The notes: generated by a model not told the origin, from the sequence alone. A stretch of DNA of 64,000 nt from Gammaproteobacteria bacterium (GCA_021773355.1 JAJFKE010000051.1:1-64000); one strand, 5' to 3'; shown: positions 15,204 through 25,432, numbered from the stretch's first letter. A program made the numbers and translations.

Positions 15204-17330
15204 TTAGTTGAATAGGTTGCGAAGTAAACCACGGGCACCATCCCTGACTTCTGCAGGTAGCTGATCTGTTATGATTTCGTTAAGACGACTTCTTACTGCG
15301 TTGGTTCCTATCTGTGTGAAAATTTCACGTACTTGGCTGAAGTCGGGTCGGCAATATTGACTTACATCATCGGCGAAGGCGGCGGCACATTCAACCGGCC
15401 ATGACACATCGTGATAAAGATCGTCGACGGGAATTGTTTGCAGATAGGGTTCACCCAATACCGTGAACAACAAATCGTACGCGAAGATTTGTTCGTCGAG
15501 ATCGATACCCCCAGTGCCCGTGATGTCAAAATTATCCATGCGTAACTTCAATTGTTGATTCTCTTTTAAGCCATTATCCAAAAGAATGAAGCCGCTGAGT
15601 TCTGCAAAGCGAATCACGTCGGGCCATTGCTCTATGGCACCGCCACCAGGGCTAAGTGCCGAAATTGCGGTGAAGACCTGCTTGATTACCCCTATATCCA
15701 CGCTGTTCTCGGTGATGGCGAAGGTAGTTGATCCCTTAAGTGAATCTCGCAATGTATTAGTACTATTGCCGGAGGCGCTATAGTCAATTTCTACATCCAG
15801 ATTTCCAGTTACAGAATTAAGGCGCGAAATACTGGGCGCCAATTCAACAATGTTCAGCTTGCTGATTGAAAGCTGCGTACTTAAGGCCGCATCCTGCGCT
15901 CGGCCATCTACTCGAATATTTCCTTGAATGTTTCCCGAGAAAGCAGAAATGGGTTGAATCTCAATATCCAACACCCCGTCTTCGACATTGGTGAATACAT
16001 TAATATCTACAAATTCCATGTCGTTGGCTGCTATCGATTCAATAGAAATTGAGCCAAGCACATTGAATGCCTGAAGTAGTTCAATAGGGATTTCTGTGTC
16101 GCTAGTTGCGGCGGAATTTTCGTCGACCGAGTTGAGGCTCGCAGTACTATTGGGCTCTATTATTGCAGAGCTTGTTTCATTGCCGGTTGAATCTGCTGGA
16201 TCAGTTTCGGTTATGAACGTGGATAAGTCGATTCGGTTACTTACTATTTCATAACTAATGTTAGTAGGCGTAAACTCGGTAGGGAAACGCACATCAGCGT
16301 TAGCTTCTATTTCCGTGTCCGCCATTTGCAGCAAGAAACCAGGAATCTCCATGCCGAACTCGTCGCCGCTAAAACCTAGTTCATAATTTATCTGAGGCGT
16401 TCGCAGATTAGTAAGGTTCAAATTACTAGCAGTAAAGTCTTGCTCGATCTCGCTGAGTCCTAATGTTTCCATTAAGCCCCTCGGATCGAAGCTATTCGAT
16501 TTGAGTGAACCTTGAAAAGAGACAGCTTCGCTCAAGTTGTTAACTTTTAAATCGCCCTGCAACAGCATCGGAGTGAGATTGAAATTGATATTTTCCAGAG
16601 AAATATTTCCCGCGTTAATGTCGGCAGTAACATTGCTACGAAATCCCATGGCCATGGGTTTGGTCATGCCGTTGTTCAGGAAGTCAAAATTCACGTCAAT
16701 GGTAAAAGGTCGACCTTCCAAGTTGGTGTCGGTGCTGATGAGGTCCAAATTGTTGACGCTATAACGTACTCCCTGAGACAAATCCTGTATATCAATGCTG
16801 GCGTTGTTAATTTGCAGGCGCTGGAATGAAACGGTCACTATATCGCCATTACTTTCCGCCGAAGTAGCCTGTGTGCTTGGGAGAGAATCTTGTGCACTGG
16901 AAGAGGAGGCTAGGCTAGCATTCTCTGAATTACCGTCACTGGGGGTCGCGCTTACGTCCCAATTGCTTTTACCGTTAGTGTCAATATAGTAATTGATATG
17001 GAAGTCGTCGGTGGATAATTCCCTGATCAAAATCTCGCCGCCGATTAGAGCTCGCAGGTCGACTTGCAGTAGCGCCGCTGAAGTGGATGCAAGCTCCTGT
17101 GGTGATGCAGGGTTCTTCAGACGAATATCGTTTAATGTCAGTCCGATGGATGGGAAAAAACTGATGTCCATGTCGCCGGCAATAGTTAATTCATAGCCGG
17201 TGCTTGACAGCACGGCAGCTTGAATCGCTGCCTTGTTCTGCGCCGTGTTGACGGACAGCAATAGAATTACACCGGCTACTATCAGTAACAGGATGAGTCC
17301 GAGCAGTATCTTGGCTAGTCTTTTTAACAT
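15204..17330 (-). CDS. AsmA-family protein
   Basis: The 708-residue protein has one N-terminal transmembrane segment (about residues 6-28) and a long periplasmic part. It opens with the AsmA-like stretch YELTIAGDMDISFFPSIGLTLNDIRLKNP and is rich in beta strands, ending in the AsmA C-terminal domain (GTGGIDLDEQIFAYDLLFTV). AsmA-like proteins belong to the bridge-like lipid transfer family acting between inner and outer membranes. A Ser/Asn-rich low-complexity segment lies near residues 120-160 and another near 375-410. The gene heads the mutY-yggX group on the minus strand, the same neighbours as in Pseudomonas. Confidence 0.92.
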   Translation of the reverse strand: MLKRLAKILLGLILLLIVAGVILLLSVNTAQNKAAIQAAVLSSTGYELTIAGDMDISFFPSIGLTLNDIRLKNPASPQELASTSAALLQVDLRALIGGEILIRELSTDDFHINYYIDTNGKSNWDVSATPSDGNSENASLASSSSAQDSLPSTQATSAESNGDIVTVSFQRLQINNASIDIQDLSQGVRYSVNNLDLISTDTNLEGRPFTIDVNFDFLNNGMTKPMAMGFRSNVTADINAGNISLENINFNLTPMLLQGDLKVNNLSEAVSFQGSLKSNSFDPRGLMETLGLSEIEQDFTASNLNLTNLRTPQINYELGFSGDEFGMEIPGFLLQMADTEIEANADVRFPTEFTPTNISYEIVSNRIDLSTFITETDPADSTGNETSSAIIEPNSTASLNSVDENSAATSDTEIPIELLQAFNVLGSISIESIAANDMEFVDINVFTNVEDGVLDIEIQPISAFSGNIQGNIRVDGRAQDAALSTQLSISKLNIVELAPSISRLNSVTGNLDVEIDYSASGNSTNTLRDSLKGSTTFAITENSVDIGVIKQVFTAISALSPGGGAIEQWPDVIRFAELSGFILLDNGLKENQQLKLRMDNFDITGTGGIDLDEQIFAYDLLFTVLGEPYLQTIPVDDLYHDVSWPVECAAAFADDVSQYCRPDFSQVREIFTQIGTNAVRSRLNEIITDQLPAEVRDGARGLLRNLFN

Positions 17331-17607
17331 GTTTGTTTAGCAGCGCATTCAGGAATGTTACGGAGTATTGCTGTTTGTCGGAATTTGTTCAAATTTGGCT
17401 CTAGGGTTCGCGATGCTCTTCAGCCCGTGCGAGCTGCCTAGTTTAACGGATTGAGATGTCACTTGCACGACAGCTATCGACAACTCGGCTGGGGGTTGCA
17501 GAATCGAGAGGCACGCAAAGAAGCCCATTCATTGGCTGCCTGGCTGCAGATTCGGCTGAGCCTTGGCTACTGGCGTGCCCAAATCAAGGCAAGCGCGTCA
17601 CTGCTGC

Positions 17608-17636
17608 TTTCATTGCGGGAGAGCGAGCATTATAAT
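17608..17636 (+). promoter_or_regulatory. Probable promoter of the hisBHAF group
   Basis: A perfect -10 TATAAT is at 17631-17636, inside the 12-bp palindrome GCATTATAATGC. The -35 (TTTCAT, 17 bp upstream) is poor. It lies 95 bp before the hisB start in the 400-bp divergent gap between the asmA-like gene and hisB. The open frame that crosses this gap (17451-17756) overlaps hisB and is not credible. Confidence 0.45.
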
Positions 17637-17730
17637 GCGTTCTTTTTCGTGGACTCTAATCTGTCCTATATCCTAATAATGCCTGAAGCTTTAGCCTGGC
17701 CCAGCGACTTAGACAACAGCGATCCAATTC

Positions 17731-18315
17731 ATGAGAACAGCAACTGTAGAGCGTAATACCAAGGAAACTCAGATTACGGTAACCGTGAACCTCGACGGAA
17801 GCGGCAAGCTAGAGGTTGATACCGGTCTGCCTTTTCTTGATCACATGTTGGATCAGATCGCGCGTCATGGCTTGATCGATATGACAATTAAGGCGGTGGG
17901 CGATCTCGAAATTGATGCACACCACACAGTGGAAGATATCGGCATTACCCTGGGGCAGGCCTTCGATAAGGCGCTGGATAGAACGGGTATCCGACGCTAT
18001 GGTCATGCCTATGTGCCATTGGACGAAGCACTTTCTCGCGTAGTCATTGATTTCTCAGGTCGCCCCGGCCTGGATTATCACGTGCAATTTGTCAAAGGTA
18101 CGGTTGGTGCATTTGATGTCGATCTATTTCATGAATTTTTTCAGGGTTTCGTTAACCACTCTCTGGTTACCCTGCATATAGATAATATTCGCGGGAAAAA
18201 TGCACACCACCAGATTGAGACAATCTTTAAGGCCTTTGGTCGTGCCGTGCGCATGGCGATTGAAGCAGATCCTCGTCAGGAAGGTGTAATACCATCAACC
18301 AAAGGATCGCTTTAA
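17731..18315 (+). CDS. hisB: Imidazoleglycerol-phosphate dehydratase HisB
   Basis: The 194-residue enzyme catalyses dehydration of imidazole glycerol phosphate in histidine synthesis. The metal-binding His-rich motifs are visible: DHMLDQIARHG, AHHTVEDIG and HHQIETIFKAFGRA. It is the monofunctional form without the N-terminal histidinol-phosphatase domain of enteric bacteria. It is first of four his genes in the order hisB-hisH-hisA-hisF, with gaps of 73, 81 and 52 bp. Confidence 0.98.
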   Translation: MRTATVERNTKETQITVTVNLDGSGKLEVDTGLPFLDHMLDQIARHGLIDMTIKAVGDLEIDAHHTVEDIGITLGQAFDKALDRTGIRRYGHAYVPLDEALSRVVIDFSGRPGLDYHVQFVKGTVGAFDVDLFHEFFQGFVNHSLVTLHIDNIRGKNAHHQIETIFKAFGRAVRMAIEADPRQEGVIPSTKGSL

Positions 18316-18388
18316 GACTTCTGAATTAGAACATCGAGTTTAGTCAAAGCGCACTAATTCCTAAAACTTTGTTGTAAATATTCCTCAC

Positions 18389-19045
18389 ATGAACAAGATC
18401 GCGGTAATTGATTACGGCATGGGCAATCTGCATTCTGTTGCGAAGGCGATAGAGCATGTTGGTCGTGAATCGGGCGAAAAGCTTGAGGTCATAGTAACGG
18501 CCGATGCCAAGAAAATAGCCGCGGCCGATCGGGTCATATTTCCTGGCGTGGGTGCTATTCGTGATTGCATGGCGGAAATTCTTCGTCTCGATGTGGATCA
18601 GATCGTGGAGGATGCCATGAAGGCTAAGCCGGTTTTGGCGATCTGTGTCGGCATGCAGGCATTAATGCGGCATAGCGAAGAAAATGGCGGAGTTGACTGT
18701 TTGGGGTTTCTAGACGGCGATGTTCGTTATTTTGGCGATGCTCTCACCGGTGCCAACGGGGAGCGTCTGAAAGTTCCGCATATGGGCTGGAATCAAGTTA
18801 AGCAAATCAAGCCTCACCCTTTGTGGAAAGATGTGCCTGACAATAGTCGCTTCTATTTTGTTCACAGTTACTATGTGCAGACAGAAAAACGAGAAATGGT
18901 TACAGGTATTAGCAATTACGGCACCGACATAGTTGCAACCGTCGCCGCAGACAATATTTTTGCCACGCAGTTTCATCCAGAGAAAAGTCAGACGGCAGGG
19001 CTTACTCTGCTTAGCAATTTTTTGCGTTGGGACGGTTCGGCATAA
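18389..19045 (+). CDS. hisH: Imidazole glycerol phosphate synthase, glutaminase subunit HisH
   Basis: The 218-residue class I glutamine amidotransferase supplies ammonia to HisF. The nucleophile Cys86 lies in LAICVGMQAL, and the His-Glu pair in TQFHPEKS near residue 198. The length is typical. It acts as a heterodimer with the hisF product, encoded two genes downstream. Confidence 0.98.
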   Translation: MNKIAVIDYGMGNLHSVAKAIEHVGRESGEKLEVIVTADAKKIAAADRVIFPGVGAIRDCMAEILRLDVDQIVEDAMKAKPVLAICVGMQALMRHSEENGGVDCLGFLDGDVRYFGDALTGANGERLKVPHMGWNQVKQIKPHPLWKDVPDNSRFYFVHSYYVQTEKREMVTGISNYGTDIVATVAADNIFATQFHPEKSQTAGLTLLSNFLRWDGSA

Positions 19046-19126
19046 GAAGAGGTAGTGATTTTTTACCGGCAGTAAATAGACCAAGCGAATAATTTGAAGT
19101 AGATGAGCAATTAGATGAGCAATTAG

Positions 19127-19867
19127 ATGATAGTAATTCCAGCAATCGATTTAAAAGATGGTCAATGCGTGCGTTTACGCCAGGGTCGTATGGAAGACTC
19201 CACAGTCTTTTCCGATGATCCGCTTAGCATGGCTGGAATCTGGCAGACGAAAGGAGCACGTCGCCTGCACGTGGTGGATCTCAATGGCGCATTCGCTGGG
19301 ACTCCAGTTAATGCCGAGATAGTTACCAGCATTGCCTCAACCTATCCAGATTTGCCGATACAGATTGGTGGAGGAATTCGTAATCTGGAGAGTGTGGAGT
19401 TTTACATTAACGCCGGTGTAAGCCATGTAATTATTGGCACGGCGGCGGTGAAAAACCCGGGGTTCGTAGAACAAGCCTGTGCCGCTTTTCCGGGGAAGAT
19501 AATAGTCGGCATCGATGCCATCGGCGGCATGGTTGCGACAGAAGGTTGGGCGGATGTATCAGATGTTTCGGCCGTTACCCTGGCAGATAAACTTGCCGAC
19601 TACGGTGTAGAGGCTATTGTTTATACTGACATTAACTGTGACGGCATGATGCGCGGGGTAAACATCGAGGCCACCAGGGAGCTAGCGGATTATTCACCAA
19701 TTCCGATTATCGCATCCGGTGGTATTAGCAAGTTGGCTGATATAGCGGCAATAAGAGAAGCATCGGAAGCGTCCACTGGCGGTGGAATCATGGGTGTAAT
19801 AACTGGGCGCGCGATTTATGAAGGCACTTTAGATCTGGCCCTTGCACAACAGCTATGTGATGAATGA
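19127..19867 (+). CDS. hisA: ProFAR isomerase HisA
   Basis: The 246-residue (beta/alpha)8 enzyme isomerises phosphoribosylformimino-AICAR-phosphate. The catalytic aspartates are D8 (IPAIDLKDG) and D130 (GIDAIGG), with phosphate-binding GGGIRNLE and GGIS loops. Just before the start there is a 12-bp tandem repeat (AGATGAGCAATT at 19101-19112 and 19113-19124) continuing as AGATGA into the start codon. No clear ribosome binding site is present, so translation may depend on coupling or on this leader. Confidence 0.98.
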   Translation: MIVIPAIDLKDGQCVRLRQGRMEDSTVFSDDPLSMAGIWQTKGARRLHVVDLNGAFAGTPVNAEIVTSIASTYPDLPIQIGGGIRNLESVEFYINAGVSHVIIGTAAVKNPGFVEQACAAFPGKIIVGIDAIGGMVATEGWADVSDVSAVTLADKLADYGVEAIVYTDINCDGMMRGVNIEATRELADYSPIPIIASGGISKLADIAAIREASEASTGGGIMGVITGRAIYEGTLDLALAQQLCDE

Positions 19868-19919
19868 TACAGTTTTAAATTTGGTAGACTTCTAGTCTCT
19901 CTCGAAGAAGTAACAAACT

Positions 19920-20693
19920 ATGACATTGGCTAAACGAATAATTCCCTGTCTGGACTGCGAGAACGGTCGTGTGGTGAAGGGTGTTAAATTTCTCGATATT
20001 CGTGACGCGGGCGACCCGGTGGAAGTAGCCAAGCGTTATTGTGATGCGGGTGCCGACGAGATTACCTTTCTTGATATTACTGCGAGTCACGAAGGCAGAG
20101 AAACTACAGTGCATACGGTGGAAGCTATAGCTAGTCAGGTATTTATTCCACTGACTGTAGGTGGCGGCATACGCACATTGGAAGATATACGCGCCATGTT
20201 AAACGCCGGTGCAGATAAGGTGGCAATCAACACCGCGGCGGTAGTGAATCCAGATTTTGTTCGCGAAGCGGCACAGCGCTTTGGCTCGCAATGTATTGTA
20301 GTTGCTGTCGATGCGAAACAAGTATCCAGAGAGGGTGAAGCTCTGAAATGGGAAATCTTTACTCATGGTGGGCGCAATCAAACTGGCATTGATGCTATTG
20401 AATGGGTAAAGCGCATGGTGGAATACGGTGCTGGTGAGATATTGCTAACCAGTATGGACAGAGACGGCACTAAAATAGGATTCGACCTGGCGCTTAACCG
20501 AGCGGTGAGTCGTGCCGTACTCGTACCCGTAATTGCTTCAGGCGGTGTCGGCAATCTGCAGCATTTGGTGGATGGGGTGTTAGAGGGGGAGGCTGATGCT
20601 GTGCTTGCGGCGAGTATATTTCACTTCCAGGAGTATTCGATTCAGGAAGCGAAACAGTTCATGGCTGCGCAGGGAATTGAAGTTCGCAGCTAA
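19920..20693 (+). CDS. hisF: Imidazole glycerol phosphate synthase, cyclase subunit HisF
   Basis: The 257-residue (beta/alpha)8 synthase uses ammonia from HisH to form imidazole glycerol phosphate and AICAR. Catalytic Asp12 (IIPCLDCENGR) and Asp131 (VAVDAKQ) are in place, with phosphate sites VGGGIRTLED and ASGGVGNLQ. It ends 38 bp from the convergent ctpA stop, with no clear terminator between. The remaining histidine genes are not in the window. Confidence 0.98.
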   Translation: MTLAKRIIPCLDCENGRVVKGVKFLDIRDAGDPVEVAKRYCDAGADEITFLDITASHEGRETTVHTVEAIASQVFIPLTVGGGIRTLEDIRAMLNAGADKVAINTAAVVNPDFVREAAQRFGSQCIVVAVDAKQVSREGEALKWEIFTHGGRNQTGIDAIEWVKRMVEYGAGEILLTSMDRDGTKIGFDLALNRAVSRAVLVPVIASGGVGNLQHLVDGVLEGEADAVLAASIFHFQEYSIQEAKQFMAAQGIEVRS

Positions 20694-20731
20694 CTTTCAA
20701 TTCTCTACCAATTCCCTACTTTCTCAATTGC

Positions 20732-22123
20732 CTAGTTTAAATTTCGTTGTGCAAATGAACCTGATGTATTGAGCGGGCGCTGTGGTTTAAAGGCATTAAT
20801 CCCTTTCAGCACATTCAATGCTTCATTCAGTGGGTAGTCGTTCACCAGTACTTCTTCGGCGGAAATTAGTGCATCGGCGATTCTTTGGTTCTCTGTACCA
20901 GTGCCATTGCCATTTTCCAAATGGCCATCCAAATCGGCTTCGTTGTATTGCATCACATTGCGCGAACGGCGCGTTACGAAGGCTTCATCGACGATAATAT
21001 CGGGGTCTATGCCTTGCGCCTGAATGGAACGGCCGCTTGGAGTGAAATAAAGAGAAGTGGTTAGCTTGATCGCACGTCTTTCATCTAAAGGTAAAACAGT
21101 CTGCACCGAGCCCTTGCCAAAACTGCGTGTACCCATAATTATTGCGCGGCCGTGATCTTGCAACGCTCCGGCAACAATTTCAGAGGCAGAGGCGGAACCG
21201 TTATTTATCAAGACCACCAGGGGAACATCACCCGCTACAGTCTTGCGCGTTGCAGAAAAATCCAGGCCGGTTTGTTCCAGTCTGCCTTCGGTATAGACGA
21301 TGCGGCCCTCGCTGATGAAGGCATCAACCACGCCAACCGATGCTTGTAGTATTCCGCCTGGGTTATTGCGTAAGTCCAACACTATGCCCTTGATAGGTTG
21401 GTCGATGGCTTCGTTCTCTTCGAACAATTCTTCTATTTCCTTTTCCACCTCGATGCCGGTATTTACACGAAACTGGGAAATTCGAAGATAGGCATAGCCG
21501 GGAGCGAGCATGCGGCTGCGAACACTGGCAATGGCAATCACTTCACGAATTATGGTTACATCGAAGGGCTCCAACCCTTCTCTTGCTACTGTCACCGTCA
21601 CTTCCGTGCCGGGTTCACCGCGCATCATCTGCGCCGCCTCTTCCGGTAACATTTCACGTAGTGGCTTATTGTCTATCTGTATGATTAGATCTCCGGCCTT
21701 GATGCCGGCGCGATCTGCCGGTGAGTCATCAATAGGGCTGATGACTCGGATGTAACCATTCTCTCGACCAACCTCTACACCCAAGCCGCCGAATTCACCA
21801 GTGGTAGTTTCTTCCAATAGGTCGAAATCATCACCGGCCATATAGGCGGAATGTGGGTCCAGCCCGGCAAGCATGCCGCGTATGGCATTTTCCAGCAGTG
21901 TCTTGTCGTCAATTTCCTCAACATAGGACAGGCGAATTCGGTCAAGTGCTTCGGTAAACATTCGGACCTCATCCAACGGAAGAGGTAGAGTTTGTTGCTG
22001 GGTCTGAGCACTGGCCGCTGGGGAGAGTATCAATCCCAGAACTAGCGTAAGTGACGCAATCAAGGTTAAAGCAGGCGATTGCCTGCGCGGTTTACCGGGA
22101 AAACTTGATGGATGCAAATTCAT
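20732..22123 (-). CDS. ctpA: Carboxy-terminal processing protease (S41, PDZ)
   Basis: The 463-residue periplasmic protease has a signal peptide (about 1-39), a PDZ domain (about 105-190, with GGLGVEV and AGIKAGDLIIQIDN) and the S41 core. The catalytic dyad is predicted as S312 (in GSASASEI) and K337 (SFGKGSVQ), with the expected 25-residue spacing. Such proteases trim or degrade periplasmic proteins, including peptidoglycan hydrolases. It lies downstream of envC, another cell-wall hydrolysis factor, as in Pseudomonas. Confidence 0.96.
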   Translation of the reverse strand: MNLHPSSFPGKPRRQSPALTLIASLTLVLGLILSPAASAQTQQQTLPLPLDEVRMFTEALDRIRLSYVEEIDDKTLLENAIRGMLAGLDPHSAYMAGDDFDLLEETTTGEFGGLGVEVGRENGYIRVISPIDDSPADRAGIKAGDLIIQIDNKPLREMLPEEAAQMMRGEPGTEVTVTVAREGLEPFDVTIIREVIAIASVRSRMLAPGYAYLRISQFRVNTGIEVEKEIEELFEENEAIDQPIKGIVLDLRNNPGGILQASVGVVDAFISEGRIVYTEGRLEQTGLDFSATRKTVAGDVPLVVLINNGSASASEIVAGALQDHGRAIIMGTRSFGKGSVQTVLPLDERRAIKLTTSLYFTPSGRSIQAQGIDPDIIVDEAFVTRRSRNVMQYNEADLDGHLENGNGTGTENQRIADALISAEEVLVNDYPLNEALNVLKGINAFKPQRPLNTSGSFAQRNLN

Positions 22124-22427
22124 AGTTAAATCCTGTTGTTACCCAGCCTGAATGGGCTGTAATTCAAGCTCCAGGCAAACTGACTCTGTCAGTCTCTTTT
22201 ATACGAATAATGCTAGTGTTTCAGTTTATTCGACAATACGCAAATACCGACGAATCAGAACCCAAAGTTGCAATACGCTTGCACCATCATCCTGTCGCCA
22301 ACCCTAATTTAGGTTGCTTCAGTCATTCTGATTAGCGCTTGTAGTGCAAATAGAAGGAGAACAGTGGATGCAGTGATTCATTTCAAAGCCTGCAATTTCA
22401 AGTGCCTCCATTAAACTGAGACAGAGT
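22124..22427 (-). other. Gap between envC and ctpA
   Basis: No gene is visible. On the minus strand CGTATAAAAG (around 22198-22207) could be a -10 region for a separate ctpA promoter, but no matching -35 is convincing. No terminator follows envC. Confidence 0.35.
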
Positions 22428-23618
22428 CTATTTTGCAAGCCAGTCTATCGGATTCTGCGCTTCACCATGATGTCGTATCTCGAAATACAGTCCTGCCTGA
22501 GATTGCTCCGCGTCTTGCTTGGCTGTGATTTCACTTGCTCTGCCAGATGTGGCCAATATATCGCCGGCATCGACCCAATCACCGGCTTGTTTAGACAGGG
22601 CCTGATTGGCTCCGTATAGAGTCATATACCCTTCACCATGATCGATAATTAGCAGCAGACCAGTGCCACGTAGCCAATCGGCAAACACCACTCTACCTGA
22701 ATGAATGGCCTGAACCGGAGTTCCTTCGCTTACGCCGATGGTAATACCCTGTCGTCGCAGGTCACCATCGCCATAACGAGAACCGTAGCTGCTTATGATT
22801 TTGCCTTCGGCTGGCATTCTCAGTTTGCCGCGCTGTTCGATAAAGGGTGAGGTTTGACCCGATGCAGGAATATCGGCGATGGCTGTATTGATCTGCTCTA
22901 TTAATTGTTGCAATTCCGCCTGGTCGATTTCCAGTTGTTCTAATTCAGATCTACGTGAAAAAATATTGGCTCTGAGTTGTGCAAGAGCGGTTTCCCGACG
23001 CTGTTTTGATTCAGTCAATGACTGTAATTTCTGACTCAACTGCGTTTGTTGATTCTCGAGTTGCCTCGCTTTTGAATCCAGTTCTGAATTCACCTGCTTC
23101 GTTTCATCCAGAACTTTTTGGAACGATTCGATACTCGCGAGCTGCGATTCTGTGAATAGCCGGTGGTAATGCAGCATTCGCGCACTTTTGGAAATATCTT
23201 GTTGATTGAGTAACAGTTTTATGGCGCTTTGATTGCCGGACATATACGCAGTTCTAATGGTCTGAGCAAGTAGAGCGTTCTGAACGGTCATCTCAGATTC
23301 AAGCTGCGCGGATCGAGCCGAAAGCACATTCATTTCCGTTTGAGTTTCTGACAGCGCTTGTTCCGTAGTCGATATTGATTTACTAATAGTCGAAATTTGC
23401 AACTCAGCCTGTTGTAAATTTTCTTCCTCTTGAGATTGTGATGTATTGGCCGCGGCGAGCCAAATTTTAATTTCATCAATGGCGTTGCTGAGAGCTGTAA
23501 GTTCCAGTTGAGCTTGATCTTTGTTTTCTGCCGAAAAACTAAAGCTCATGCACAGAAAGCTGCAGATAAATAATGCAGGTCTAAATATTGAGTATGCAGT
23601 TTTCGAATGAAGATTCAT
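22428..23618 (-). CDS. envC: Murein hydrolase activator EnvC (degenerate LytM)
   Basis: The 396-residue protein has a signal peptide (about 1-28), a long coiled coil (about 35-235, rich in Gln, Glu and Leu) and a C-terminal M23/LytM domain (about 265-392). The zinc ligands of active M23 peptidases are not conserved: the first motif reads RRQGITIG and the last LYFEIRHHG in place of LHFEIR. That degeneracy is characteristic of EnvC, which activates amidases at the division septum. It sits 80 bp after gpmI on the same strand. Confidence 0.95.
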   Translation of the reverse strand: MNLHSKTAYSIFRPALFICSFLCMSFSFSAENKDQAQLELTALSNAIDEIKIWLAAANTSQSQEEENLQQAELQISTISKSISTTEQALSETQTEMNVLSARSAQLESEMTVQNALLAQTIRTAYMSGNQSAIKLLLNQQDISKSARMLHYHRLFTESQLASIESFQKVLDETKQVNSELDSKARQLENQQTQLSQKLQSLTESKQRRETALAQLRANIFSRRSELEQLEIDQAELQQLIEQINTAIADIPASGQTSPFIEQRGKLRMPAEGKIISSYGSRYGDGDLRRQGITIGVSEGTPVQAIHSGRVVFADWLRGTGLLLIIDHGEGYMTLYGANQALSKQAGDWVDAGDILATSGRASEITAKQDAEQSQAGLYFEIRHHGEAQNPIDWLAK

Positions 23619-23698
23619 CTAATTGGTCATGGTTTCTATACTAAGAGACTTGGAATATGCTGTTATTGCGTTCGTTGGTTTGACTGGCGAACGAACTC

Positions 23699-25267
23699 CT
23701 AAGCACTGCCTAACAATACCTTGCCGGTCATTTCTTTTGGCACGGGCAAGTCTAATAGGGAGAGCAGTGTTGGTGCCAAATCTGAGAGGCTACCCTCGCT
23801 AATAAACTGTCTGCCGCTTTTGCCCACATATACTAGCGGGACTGGGCCGCTGGTATGGGAAGTAAGCGGCTGATTGGTCGTTGCATCCAACATCTGTTCG
23901 ACGTTCCCATGGTCGGCCGTAATTAAAAGCTCGGCATTGGTTTCCTCTATGGCGGCAACGATGAGCCCCAGGCATTTATCGATGGCCTCTACTGCTTCTA
24001 CGGCGGCATTGAAATCTCCAGTATGTCCAACCATGTCGCCGTTCGCGTAGTTGCAGATAATGGCATCGTATTTTTTTGATCGAATGGCAGCGACTAAATG
24101 GTCGGTGAGTTCGAAGGCAGACATTTCTGGTTTTAGATCATAGGTCTTAACATCCGGTGATGGGATCAGAATGCGGTCTTCATTATCAAAAGGAGCTTCT
24201 CGCCCACCATTGAAAAAGAACGTCACGTGAGCATATTTTTCTGTTTCTGCAATGCGAAGTTGAGTTTTGTGCTGATCGGCCAAATACTGCCCTAATACGT
24301 TATTCAGGGTTTGCGGAGGATAGGCACAAACCGCGTCAATGTCTGCGGCGTACTCGGTGAGCGTAACGAACTCGCTCAAGTTTGGCCTGGCGGCTCTAGG
24401 GAAAGCATCGAAATCATTATCGACAAAGGCTCGCGTAATTTCCCTTGCTCGGTCGGCACGGAAGTTCATGAAAATTACAACGTCATCATCATTGATTGTA
24501 GCTGCGTGGTCAGAGGCTGAACCTACTAGAGTTGGCTGGACGAATTCGTCGTCTTCATCTCTGCCGTAAGCAGCATCCATAGCCATGCTTACATTTTCGT
24601 ATTGGAAATTTGCTTTACCCTGAGTGAGCATGTCATAGGCTGGTTGAACTCGCTCCCAGCGGTTGTCCCTATCCATGGCAAAAAATCGTCCACAGACCGA
24701 TGCCACCCTGCCTTTGTTAGAACCAACAAGAGTTTTCTCGGCTCGCAGTAGGGAAGCCAAGGCACTGCGGGGAGGCGTGTCACGACCATCGAGGAAGGCA
24801 TGCAAGTATATTTGAGAGGCGCCTTTGCGGATGGCCAATTCGATCATGGCGATAATTTGATCCTCGTGGCTATGGATACCACCAGGGGACATGAGTCCAA
24901 ATAGGTGAACTGCGGAGTTGGCCGACACCGCTTTATCGATAGCTGCACAAAGTACAGTATTTGAAAAGAATGTGCCGTCTTCAATATCTTCATCGATGCG
25001 GGTTAGGCTTTGATATACAACCCGGCCAGCACCCAGATTCATGTGACCCACCTCGGAGTTTCCCATCTGACCTGCGGGCAGGCCGACAGACTTTCCTGAC
25101 GTGCCTATAAGGGTATGGGGCCTGTCATTCCAAAGCGAATCCCAAACCGGGCTGACCGCAGCATGGATGGCATTGCTGCTGGTTTCCTCGCGATAGCCCC
25201 AGCCATCGAGGATGAGTAATAGTGCAGTCTTTTTGTTGTCGTCGATATCGGTCATGGAGTGGGTCAT
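23699..25267 (-). CDS. gpmI: 2,3-bisphosphoglycerate-independent phosphoglycerate mutase
   Basis: The 522-residue glycolytic enzyme interconverts 3- and 2-phosphoglycerate using two manganese ions. The metal and catalytic residues are visible: LILDGWG (Asp21), the phosphorylated Ser71 in MGNSEVGH, HAFLDGRDTPP, and C-terminal TADHGNVEQM. The start gives MTHSMTDIDD; a second ATG four codons later (MTDIDD) is equally possible. The downstream order envC, ctpA is the conserved one. Confidence 0.98.
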   Translation of the reverse strand: MTHSMTDIDDNKKTALLLILDGWGYREETSSNAIHAAVSPVWDSLWNDRPHTLIGTSGKSVGLPAGQMGNSEVGHMNLGAGRVVYQSLTRIDEDIEDGTFFSNTVLCAAIDKAVSANSAVHLFGLMSPGGIHSHEDQIIAMIELAIRKGASQIYLHAFLDGRDTPPRSALASLLRAEKTLVGSNKGRVASVCGRFFAMDRDNRWERVQPAYDMLTQGKANFQYENVSMAMDAAYGRDEDDEFVQPTLVGSASDHAATINDDDVVIFMNFRADRAREITRAFVDNDFDAFPRAARPNLSEFVTLTEYAADIDAVCAYPPQTLNNVLGQYLADQHKTQLRIAETEKYAHVTFFFNGGREAPFDNEDRILIPSPDVKTYDLKPEMSAFELTDHLVAAIRSKKYDAIICNYANGDMVGHTGDFNAAVEAVEAIDKCLGLIVAAIEETNAELLITADHGNVEQMLDATTNQPLTSHTSGPVPLVYVGKSGRQFISEGSLSDLAPTLLSLLDLPVPKEMTGKVLLGSA

Positions 25268-25432
25268 AGTCCTAAGAATTTAGCGGTTGTTTCGGTGTTT
25301 TATTATCCTTGAAAGCGGAAATCATAGCGAGAAGCTTCATGCTCTTTGAGAAGAGTTAAGGCGCCGATGACGGCCAATCTGATGTGACTAGAGCTAGCTT
25401 GCATTCCATTCTGGCTAAGTTTTCTTGAGAAC

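Noticed and set aside
17451..17756. 101-codon open frame before hisB
   Set aside because: It overlaps the hisB start, has no ribosome binding site and its product resembles no family; the region carries the hisB promoter.
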